A stretch of DNA of 64,000 bases from Microbacterium sp. (GTDB lineage Bacteria > Actinomycetota > Actinomycetes > Actinomycetales > Microbacteriaceae). This document shows, in pieces, positions 25,393-32,282 of this stretch. Made by a program: the position numbers and the translations under genes. Under the pieces are notes generated by a model. That model was given only the letters and a program-made list of their open reading frames with translations. It ran no database searches and had not been told where the DNA came from. Location: the NCBI GenBank assembly GCA_019510305.1, contig JAEKKN010000024.1, positions 120,192 through 184,191 on the forward strand. The letters run 5' to 3'. Numbering within the stretch: the stretch's first letter is position 1; each line of letters starts with the position of its first letter.

Positions 25393-26883
25393 GTGGACGG
25401 GTTCGCAGCGGTCGATTTCGGGTTCGCCCGCGAAGTCCTCCAGCGGGGCATCGCGGCGCTGTATCTCGTCGCTTTCCTTTCGACGCTCAACCAGTTCCGG
25501 CCGCTGCTCGGCGAACGCGGTCTGCTTCCCGCGACGGCGCTGCTCGAATGGGTCGCGGCGAGCGACGCCAGGAAGCGGATGCTGAACCCGACGCTGTTCC
25601 GGCGCATCCGCTATACAGATCGACGCCTCGTCATCCTGTGCTGGTTCGGCATGGTCGTCTCGCTGTTCCTCGTCGCCGGCATCCCGCAACTCGGTCCGCC
25701 CTGGGTGCCGATGGTGTGCTTCCTCGCGCTCTGGCTCGGCTACATGTCGATCGTCAGCATCGGGCAGACGTTCTACTCGTTCGGGTGGGAGATGCTGCTG
25801 CTCGAAGCGGGGTTCCTCGCCGCCTTCCTCGGCTCGAACGACCAGCCGCCGCCGACCGTGGTGATCGTGCTGTTCTGGTGGCTGCTGTTCCGGCTCGAGT
25901 TCGGCGCGGGAATGATCAAGATCCGCGGCGGCCGCGAATGGCGGGATCTCACCGCGCTCATGTACCACCACGAGACGCAGCCGATGCCCGGTCCACTGAG
26001 CCGCCAGGCGCATCTGCTGCCGCGGTGGTTCCACCGAGTCGAGGTCGTCGGCAACCACTTCGCGCAGCTGGTGGTGCCGTTCTTCCTGTTCGCGTCCCTT
26101 TTGAGCTGGGTTCCTGAGCCTGTCGAAGGATGGGTTCCCGGGCCCGTGCCGCAGATCGTCGGCGCCGTGGCGGGCGCGATCGTCATCGCCACGCAGTTCT
26201 GGCTCGTGCTCACCGGCAACTTCGCCTGGCTGAACTGGGCCACGATCGTGATCGGGTTCTCTGCGATCGGCCTTCCCTCGGTCGTTGAGCGAGCCCAGGG
26301 AGACGAGACGCCCTGGGTCATCGACGGCATCCCGCTGTACTGGTTCGCCTTCACCTGCGCCGTCGGCATCCTGTATCTCGCTGTCAGCTGGCCCGCCGTG
26401 CGCAACCTCTTCGCGCATCGTCAGCTCATGAACGCGAGCTTCAACCGCTGGCAGCTCGCGAACGCGTACGGAGCGTTCGGCACGGTGACGAAGGAGCGCG
26501 TCGAGATCGTCGTCGAGGGATCGCCTGACGAAGACGGCGCGGAATGGCGCGAGTACGAGTTCAAGGGCAAGCCCGGTGACGTGCGACGGGTGCCGCGGCA
26601 GTTCGCGCCGTATCACCTGCGTCTGGACTGGCTGATGTGGTTCCTGCCGCTCGGGCGTTCGCTCGACGATTGGTTCACCGGGTTCCTGCTGCGGTTGCTC
26701 GAGGCGGATGCCCCCACCCTCGCCCTCTTGCGGACCGATCCGTTCGGCGGCGAGCGGCCGCGCTGGGTGCGTGCCGTGTCCTACCGCTACCGCTTCGCCG
26801 CCCGCGCCGAGCGGAAGGCCGACGGCGTGGTCTGGGTGCGGACGAGGCGCCGTGTGATTCTGGGCCCGTTCGGGCTGAAGTGA
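25393..26883 (+). CDS. lipase maturation factor family membrane protein
   Basis: 496 residues resembling vertebrate LMF1/LMF2. Six or more hydrophobic segments, with the family-typical YSFGWEMLLLEAGFLAAFLG, RLEFGAGMIKIRGGREWRDL, LMYHHETQPMPGPLS, NHFAQLVVPF, and a soluble C-terminal part with YEFKGKPGDV and RFAPYHLRLDW-like (QFAPYHLRLDWLMW). The bacterial role is unknown. Two short interspersed repeats have been absorbed in frame: PEPVEG at residues 241-246 and VVERAQGDETP at about 296-306. GTG start; nothing upstream in frame is better. Confidence 0.85.
   Translation: MDGFAAVDFGFAREVLQRGIAALYLVAFLSTLNQFRPLLGERGLLPATALLEWVAASDARKRMLNPTLFRRIRYTDRRLVILCWFGMVVSLFLVAGIPQLGPPWVPMVCFLALWLGYMSIVSIGQTFYSFGWEMLLLEAGFLAAFLGSNDQPPPTVVIVLFWWLLFRLEFGAGMIKIRGGREWRDLTALMYHHETQPMPGPLSRQAHLLPRWFHRVEVVGNHFAQLVVPFFLFASLLSWVPEPVEGWVPGPVPQIVGAVAGAIVIATQFWLVLTGNFAWLNWATIVIGFSAIGLPSVVERAQGDETPWVIDGIPLYWFAFTCAVGILYLAVSWPAVRNLFAHRQLMNASFNRWQLANAYGAFGTVTKERVEIVVEGSPDEDGAEWREYEFKGKPGDVRRVPRQFAPYHLRLDWLMWFLPLGRSLDDWFTGFLLRLLEADAPTLALLRTDPFGGERPRWVRAVSYRYRFAARAERKADGVVWVRTRRRVILGPFGLK
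26113..26129 (+). repeat. REP-type element (CCTGAGCCTGTCGAAGG) inside the LMF-like gene
   Basis: The 17-base core recurs exactly at 27896-27912 in the window. Here it is read in frame as PEPVEG in an extracytoplasmic or loop segment between hydrophobic stretches, flanked by direct GGGTTCC copies. Confidence 0.7.
26279..26310 (+). repeat. second interspersed element (CGGTCGTTGAGCGAG family) inside the LMF-like gene
   Basis: The 15 bases CGGTCGTTGAGCGAG and the GACGAGACG tail match intergenic copies at 55605-55646 and 53191-53284. Here it is coding in frame. Confidence 0.65.
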
Positions 26884-26921
26884 CCGGCGTGGCCGCGCTC
26901 CTGCGGATTCACCCCATCCGC

Positions 26922-26994
26922 TCGGGAGGAGATCTCACGTTCGGGCTGAGGATTCTCCCCTGAGACTCCTCCCGAACGTGCTTTCTCCTCCCGA
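26922..26994. repeat. inverted repeat with 24-bp arms, shared with 49736-49811
   Basis: Arms 26922-26945 and 26971-26994 pair as TCGGGAGGAGA-N3-CACGTTCGGG. It separates the converging LMF-like gene and the DrrB-type permease, so it probably acts as a bidirectional terminator. The rest of 26884-27100 is GC-rich with no gene. Confidence 0.65.
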
Positions 26995-27100
26995 ACGCGC
27001 GGGCCGGGCCGGCGCGGGTCGGGTTCGAAACCCCGAGCGCGGCGAAACGCCCCGGCCGGGGAGTATCCCCGGACGGAGCGTTCCGTCTCGCTTGGCGAGA

Positions 27101-27868
27101 TCAACTGATCTTCTTGCGGTACGAGACCATCGCCAGCACGTAGGCGACGACGAGGATGCCGACGCACCAGGCGAGTGCCACCCAGATGTCGTTCCCGACC
27201 GGCTTCTCGGCGAACAGCGCCTGGATCGTGTTGACGATCGAGGTCACCGGCTGGTTCTCGGCGAACCACCGCACCGGGCCCGGCATGGTGTCGGTCGGCA
27301 CGAAGGCCGAGCTGATGAACGGCAGGAAGATGAGCGGGTACGAGAACGCGCTCGCGCCGTCGACGGTCTTCGCGCCGAGTCCGGCGATGATCGCCAGCCA
27401 GGTGAGGGCGAGGGTGAACAGCAGCAGGATGCCGATCACGCCGAGCCAGGCGGCGACGCTCGCCCCGGTGCGGAAGCCCATCAGGAATCCGACCGCGAAG
27501 ATGATCGCCAGGGTGATGATGTTCGCGACGAGAGACGTGATCACGTGCGCCCACAGCACGCTCGATCGGGCGATCGGCATGGAGTGGAACCGCTCGAAGA
27601 TGCCCGACTGCATGTCCGTGAACAGCCGGAACGCCGTGTAGGCGATGCCCGACGCGATCGCGATCAGCAGGATGCCGGGAAGCAGATAGTTCACGTAGTT
27701 CTCGGTGCCGGTGCTCTGCTGGAGCGCCCCTCCGAACACGTAGACGAAAAGCAGCATCAGCGCGATCGGGGTGACCGCGGTGGTGATGATGGTGTCTGCG
27801 CTGCGGAAGATGTGCCGCATGGAGCGGCCGGTGAGAGTCGCCGTGTCGGCGACGAAGTGCGTGCTCAT
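27101..27868 (-). CDS. ABC-2 exporter permease (DrrB type)
   Basis: 255 residues with six hydrophobic segments and the DrrB/daunorubicin-exporter pattern (LTGRSMRHIFRSADTIIT, FRLFTDMQSGIFERFHSMPI, LAWCVGILVVAYVLAM). Pairs with the ATPase gene, whose stop overlaps its ATG. Last gene of the PadR-controlled operon; ends at the 26922-26994 repeat. Likely exports a drug or amphiphile. Confidence 0.88.
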   Translation of the reverse strand: MSTHFVADTATLTGRSMRHIFRSADTIITTAVTPIALMLLFVYVFGGALQQSTGTENYVNYLLPGILLIAIASGIAYTAFRLFTDMQSGIFERFHSMPIARSSVLWAHVITSLVANIITLAIIFAVGFLMGFRTGASVAAWLGVIGILLLFTLALTWLAIIAGLGAKTVDGASAFSYPLIFLPFISSAFVPTDTMPGPVRWFAENQPVTSIVNTIQALFAEKPVGNDIWVALAWCVGILVVAYVLAMVSYRKKIS

Positions 27869-28668
27869 GCTGCGTTTCCTCTCTGATTCTGGGTCCCTGA
27901 GCCTGTCGAAGGGCCGGCAGAGGTGCCGACGAGGGTGAGGAAGATCTCCTCGAGGGTGGGCTGCTTCTCCACGTACTCGACCTTCGCGGCCGGGAGCAGC
28001 TGCTTGAGGTCGGCGAGCGTGCCGTTCGCGATGATGCGGCCCTCATGCAGGATCGCGATGCGGTCGGCCAGCTGTTCCGCCTCGTCGAGGTACTGCGTGG
28101 TGAGCAGGACCGTGGTTCCGGTGTTCGCGAGCTCCTTGACGACGCCCCACACCTCGATGCGCGCCTCGGGGTCGAGACCTGTGGTCGGCTCGTCGAGGTA
28201 GATGACCTCGGGGTGGCCGACCAGGCTCATCGCGATGTCGAGCCGACGGCGCATGCCGCCGGAGTAGGTGCCGGCCTTGCGGCCGCCGGCATCCGTCAGC
28301 CGGAACTTCGCCAGCAGCTCGTCGGCGATCTTCCCCGCCTCGGGGAGGTGGCGGAGTTTGGCCACCAGCACGAGGTTCTCACGTCCGGTGAGCACCTCGT
28401 CGACCGCGGCGAACTGCCCGGTGAGGCTGATGGACTGACGCACCTTGAGCGGATCGGAGGCCACGTCGTGGCCCTGCACGGTGGCCGTACCGGCATCCGC
28501 CTTCAACAGTGTGGAGAGGATGCGGACCATGGTGGTCTTGCCGGCGCCGTTCGAGCCGAGGAGGGCGAAGATCGACCCCTTCTGCACCTCGAAGTCGACA
28601 CCGCGCAGCACGTGCAGGTCCTTGTACGACTTCTCGATGCCGCGCACCGAGATGGCTGCGTTCGTCAT
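27865..28668 (-). CDS. ABC exporter ATPase (DrrA type)
   Basis: 267 residues: Walker A GSNGAGKTT near residue 40, signature YSGGMRRRLDIAMSL, Walker B VIYLDEPTTGLDPEAR, switch LLTTQYLDEAEQLAD; these are diagnostic of DrrA-type drug exporters. The C-terminus GPSTGSGTQNQRG is encoded by the REP element at 27896-27912. ATG 28668 follows GAAGGAGGAG; it overlaps the DUF1048 stop. Confidence 0.9.
   Translation of the reverse strand: MTNAAISVRGIEKSYKDLHVLRGVDFEVQKGSIFALLGSNGAGKTTMVRILSTLLKADAGTATVQGHDVASDPLKVRQSISLTGQFAAVDEVLTGRENLVLVAKLRHLPEAGKIADELLAKFRLTDAGGRKAGTYSGGMRRRLDIAMSLVGHPEVIYLDEPTTGLDPEARIEVWGVVKELANTGTTVLLTTQYLDEAEQLADRIAILHEGRIIANGTLADLKQLLPAAKVEYVEKQPTLEEIFLTLVGTSAGPSTGSGTQNQRGNAA
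27896..27912 (-). repeat. REP-type element at the 3' end of the DrrA-type gene
   Basis: Exact second copy of the 17-base core found at 26113-26129. It encodes part of the C-terminal tail GPSTGSGT. Confidence 0.7.
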
Positions 28669-29033
28669 GACTCCTCCTTCTTCTTCGCGTCGTCGAACGC
28701 CTTGATGAGGCGCGCGCGCTCCTTGTCGATCCACTGCCGCCCGCCGTAGGCCGCGGCGTAGTTCTCGGCGAACTCGACCGGGTCATCGCCGACGATCGCG
28801 CTGACCGGCGTGCCGTCGATCGCGGCGCGCTCCCACAGGTCGGCGATGTCGAGGAACATCTTCACGATGGTGTCTCCGTCGGTCACGCCGCCGTAGTACA
28901 TGTTGTAGCGCTGCTGCGCCTTCGCCATCTCGCGGTACGGCTCGGGCAGGGCGTTGATGCGGGCCTGAGCCTGCTTGTACTGCTTCTTCTCTTCGAGCGA
29001 TCCGGTGATCGCTTCGATCCACTTCGCGGCCAT
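28665..29033 (-). CDS. DUF1048 family protein
   Basis: 122 residues, soluble, mainly helical (LEEKKQYKQAQARINAL, YREMAKAQQRYNMYYGGVTD, MFLDIADLWERAA). DUF1048 proteins are repeatedly found beside PadR regulators; function unknown. Here it lies between the PadR gene (one base) and the ATPase gene (ATGA overlap), so it is part of the same transcript. The C-terminus ends in KKKEES. Confidence 0.85.
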   Translation of the reverse strand: MAAKWIEAITGSLEEKKQYKQAQARINALPEPYREMAKAQQRYNMYYGGVTDGDTIVKMFLDIADLWERAAIDGTPVSAIVGDDPVEFAENYAAAYGGRQWIDKERARLIKAFDDAKKKEES

Positions 29034-29034
29034 G

Positions 29035-29379
29035 TCAGTTCTCCTTGTTGCTCGTGGTGGTGGTGTTCAGCTGTTCGATGTGCTGCGCGAGGAAGTTCCA
29101 GGTCTTCCAGAAATCCTCGAGTTCCTCGCGGCCCTGTGCGTTGAGGGAGTACACCTTGCGTGGCGGCCCCTTCTCGCTCGGAACCTTCTCGACGTCGACG
29201 AGGCTCTTCTGCTCGATCCGCACGAGAAGCGCGTAGATCGTCCCCTCGGCGATGTCGGCGAACCCGTGGTCGCGCAGTCGCGTGGTGATCTCGTATCCGT
29301 ATGCCGGCTGCTCGGCGAGGAGAGCCAGAACGAGGCCCTCCAAGGTGCCTTTGAGCATCTCGGTCATCTGCTTGCCCAT
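29035..29379 (-). CDS. PadR family transcriptional regulator
   Basis: 114 residues. PadR winged helix: MLKGTLEGLVLALLAEQPAY, GYEITTRLRDHGF, EGTIYALLVRIEQKSLV, PPRKVYSLNAQGREEL, and a C-terminal dimerisation helix. ATG 29379 follows AAAGGAGG; upstream in-frame codons run through the operator DNA and are rejected. It should repress its own operon through the dyads at 29403-29475. Confidence 0.9.
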   Translation of the reverse strand: MGKQMTEMLKGTLEGLVLALLAEQPAYGYEITTRLRDHGFADIAEGTIYALLVRIEQKSLVDVEKVPSEKGPPRKVYSLNAQGREELEDFWKTWNFLAQHIEQLNTTTTSNKEN

Positions 29380-29402
29380 CAGGCCCTCCTTTCCTTGGTC
29401 TC

Positions 29403-29475
29403 GGTACTCAGTGTTGCTGGGTACCGGTACAAAGTAACACTGAGTACCGGTACTTAGCAACACCGAATACCAAAG
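29403..29475. promoter_or_regulatory. PadR operator cluster
   Basis: GGTACTCAGTGTT (29403-29415) and AACACTGAGTACC (29436-29448) are perfect 13-bp arms 20 bases apart. The palindrome GTACCGGTAC occurs at 29421-29430 and again at 29444-29453, and a degenerate third half-site (GGTACTTAGCAACACC) follows. It lies immediately upstream of the PadR start and probably overlaps the promoter. Confidence 0.75.
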
Positions 29476-29544
29476 AATTTTCACGCACTCCGAAGATGGC
29501 CGTGCGTGAAGCGGAGAATCCCGGCTGTGGTGCTCGGATGCCCG

Positions 29545-30183
29545 TCAGTCGCGCAGGTAGGCGAGCACGGCGAGCACCCGCCGGTGCCCGCTGTCGCTCG
29601 AGGCGAGTCCGAGCTTGGCGAAGATGTTGCCGATGTGCTTGCTCACTGCGGTCTCGGAGACGAAGAGCCGTGCGGCGATCGTGAGGTTGTCGAGCCCCTC
29701 GGCCATGAGCCCGAGGACCTCGCGTTCGCGAGGCGTCAGCGTCTGCACCGGGTCGTCGGCGCGCCGCCTGCTCATCAACTGGGATATGACTTCGGGGTCC
29801 ATGACCGTTCCGCCCGCGGCCACGCGGCGCAGCGCGTCGACGAAGGACGACACCTTGCCCACACGCTCCTTCAGCAGGTAGCCGAGGCCATCGGCACCGG
29901 CCGCGAGGAGCTCCCCGGCGTATCTGTCTTCCACGTACGCCGAGAGCACCAGCACCGGGAATCCGGGGCGACGTGCCCGCGCCTCGGCGGCGGCCTTGAG
30001 CCCCTCGCTCGTGAATGTCGGCGGCATCCGCACATCGACCACGGCGGCATCCGCTTCGTCGAGGCGGGCGAGGAAGTCATCGCCGTTGTCGACGGCCGCC
30101 ACCACCTCGAAGCCTTCGCTGCGCAGGAGCAGCGCGAGGCCCTCCCGCAGCAGGGTGTCGTCCTCGGCGATCACGATCCGCAC
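29545..30183 (-). CDS. NarL/LuxR-type two-component response regulator
   Basis: 212 residues. Receiver with acidic pair IAEDD, phospho-acceptor Asp in VVDVRMP and Lys in YLLKERVG; output LuxR helix-turn-helix TPREREVLGLMAEGLDNLTI, SETAVSKHIGNIFAKLGL. GTG 30183 lies inside the end of the kinase gene (13-base overlap) behind GGAG. Partner of the kinase encoded upstream; probably controls the divergent MacB/FtsX-type transporter (inference). Confidence 0.9.
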   Translation of the reverse strand: MRIVIAEDDTLLREGLALLLRSEGFEVVAAVDNGDDFLARLDEADAAVVDVRMPPTFTSEGLKAAAEARARRPGFPVLVLSAYVEDRYAGELLAAGADGLGYLLKERVGKVSSFVDALRRVAAGGTVMDPEVISQLMSRRRADDPVQTLTPREREVLGLMAEGLDNLTIAARLFVSETAVSKHIGNIFAKLGLASSDSGHRRVLAVLAYLRD

Positions 30184-31403
30184 GGAAGCTCCGTTCTCAG
30201 AGACGTCGGTCCCCCGACCGGACTGTCCAGGCTCATGGCGCCTTCGAACGCCTCCAAGCGGCGGCGGATGCCGGCGAACCCGCCGCCCGGCCGCTCGATC
30301 GCTCCGCCGACGCCGTCGTCCTCGACGGCGATGCGCAGGCGGTCTCCCTCGCGGGTGACCCGCACGACCGCGCGAGTCGCCCGGCTGTGCTTGCTGATGT
30401 TCGTCAACGCCTCGGCGACGACGAAGTAGCTCGCCGATTCGACGGCGGCGGGGACTCGTCCGATGTCCGTCGCCTCCAGAGTGCACGGGACGATGCTGCG
30501 CCCGGCGAGCGAGGCCAGCGCCCCCTCGAGGCCGAGCTCGTCGAGGATGGGCGGATAGATGTCATGCACCGTACGGCGGAGGCCGGCGAGCGCCTCGGCT
30601 GCGGCCTCCTGCGCGCGCTGAAGGGGCGCGGACACGTCTCCGGCGCCGGTCTCGAGCGCCCGCTCGGCGATCCCGAGCATCATGACCACGTTCACCAGGC
30701 GGTTCTGCGCGCCGTCGTGAAGGTCGCGCTCGATCCGTCGCAGTTCGGCCCCGTGCGCGTCGAGGGCGGCGGCCCGGCTCAAAGTCAGCGCGTCCACCCG
30801 TGCGGCCAGGCGCGACACCTCGGGGGCCGTCAGGAGCCGTGCCGACAGTCCGGACAGCAGCCGTGCCGTGGCCGGGATCAACCACCATGAGACGAGCGCA
30901 TAGGCCGCGGCGATGAGCGGCATGGTCGCCGCGAGCGCCCACGAGGTCACCGGGTACGGAACGCGGAGCGGATCGTCCGCGGGGACGAGATACCAGTAGA
31001 ACGGCACGGCGAGAGAGCTGACGACGCCGAGCGGGATCGACACGACGGTGAGCGAGACGAACAGCACGGGAAGCGCGTGCACCGTGAGCCAGAGCGCGTC
31101 GCGACCCGCGGAGCGGGAGAACGCGAACCGGAGCCTCTCGTCGATGCTCGATCCTGGTGCCAGGGCGGCGGGCGTGCCGGTGATGACCTCGCCCCGTCGC
31201 CGGCCGATCCGCAGCCTGGCGCTGTCGCTCCACGACCGCAGCGCCTTCACCGCCTCCGGCATCAGCAGGACGCCACCCGTGATCAGCATCAGCGGCAGGA
31301 GCGTCAGCCCGACGCAGAACAGGACGACCGAGACGACGGATGCCGCGGCCTCGACGGCGACGAATCGCCAGTCGCGCATCCAGCTCAGCATCCGTGATCG
31401 CAT
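30171..31403 (-). CDS. sensor histidine kinase, NarL-partner type
   Basis: 410 residues. Four to six membrane segments in the first ~200 residues, including LSSLAVPFYWYLV-like core, with no large external domain; then a HisKA_3 dimerisation domain with phospho-acceptor His in RRIERDLHDGAQNRLV and an HATPase with NISKHSRATRAVV (N box) and VEDDGVGGA (G1). Such intramembrane-sensing kinases often guard ABC exporters. ATG 31403 is chosen over upstream codons that run into the divergent promoter region. Confidence 0.88.
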   Translation of the reverse strand: MRSRMLSWMRDWRFVAVEAAASVVSVVLFCVGLTLLPLMLITGGVLLMPEAVKALRSWSDSARLRIGRRRGEVITGTPAALAPGSSIDERLRFAFSRSAGRDALWLTVHALPVLFVSLTVVSIPLGVVSSLAVPFYWYLVPADDPLRVPYPVTSWALAATMPLIAAAYALVSWWLIPATARLLSGLSARLLTAPEVSRLAARVDALTLSRAAALDAHGAELRRIERDLHDGAQNRLVNVVMMLGIAERALETGAGDVSAPLQRAQEAAAEALAGLRRTVHDIYPPILDELGLEGALASLAGRSIVPCTLEATDIGRVPAAVESASYFVVAEALTNISKHSRATRAVVRVTREGDRLRIAVEDDGVGGAIERPGGGFAGIRRRLEAFEGAMSLDSPVGGPTSLRTELPCGS

Positions 31404-31511
31404 CCTGCCAGTCTGCCGCAGGCTGTTCCCGCGCACGGTATAGCCAGCACCACCATCGATCGGGTGGCCCGCAGGATGGGGGCGTCGTTTCGGCGTCCCT
31501 AGCGTCGAAGC

Positions 31512-32282
31512 ATGACCTCTCTGCTCCCGGGCCGCGCCCCGGCCACGTCCCACCCCACCGAGGCTCTGCGTCTCGAATCCGTCGTCAAGAAGTACGGCTC
31601 AGGTCCCAGCGGGGTCACGGCTCTGGCTGGCGTCGATCTCGCCATCGGACGCGGCACGTTCACGGCGATCATGGGACCGTCAGGGTCTGGCAAGAGCACC
31701 CTGCTGCACTGCGCGGCCGGGCTCGACACCCCCACGACCGGCACGGTCCGCCTCGGCGGCACCGAGATCTCCTCCATGCGTCGCAGGGCGCTCACGGCGT
31801 TTCGACGCGATCACGTCGGCTTCGTCTTCCAGGCCTACAATCTCCTCCCGGCGCTCACCGTGGAGCAGAACATCACGCTGCCGCTGCTCCTCTCGGGTCG
31901 TGCCGTCGAGCAGCGCTGGCTGGACTTCCTCCTCGACGCCGTCGGGCTCGCCGATCGCCGGCGCCGGCGGCCCTCCGAACTCTCGGGCGGACAGCAGCAG
32001 CGAGTCGCCATCGCGCGGGCTCTCGTCACGCGTCCCTACGTCGTCTTCGGCGACGAGCCGACGGGCGCGCTCGACTCGCGTTCCGGCAAGCAGGTGCTCG
32101 AGCTGCTGGCGCACTCCGCTCGTGAGCTGGATCAGACAGTGGTGGTCGTCACCCACGACCCCGTGGTCGCCTCCCACGCCGATCGTGTGATCTTCCTGGC
32201 CGACGGCGCCTTCGCCGGGCATCTCGACGGCGCCACGCCCGCGCAGATCACCGATCGCATGAGCGCTCTGGGGGAGTGGTGA
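31512..32282 (+). CDS. ABC transporter ATPase (LolD/MacB type)
   Basis: 256 residues: Walker A GPSGSGKST near residue 57, signature LSGGQQQRVAIARAL, Walker B YVVFGDEPTGALDSRSG, switch VVTHDPVVAS. The DEPTGALDS motif is typical for ATPases of FtsX-domain mechanotransducers. Divergent from the two-component operon with a 108-base gap. Its stop overlaps the permease start. Confidence 0.92.
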   Translation: MTSLLPGRAPATSHPTEALRLESVVKKYGSGPSGVTALAGVDLAIGRGTFTAIMGPSGSGKSTLLHCAAGLDTPTTGTVRLGGTEISSMRRRALTAFRRDHVGFVFQAYNLLPALTVEQNITLPLLLSGRAVEQRWLDFLLDAVGLADRRRRRPSELSGGQQQRVAIARALVTRPYVVFGDEPTGALDSRSGKQVLELLAHSARELDQTVVVVTHDPVVASHADRVIFLADGAFAGHLDGATPAQITDRMSALGEW

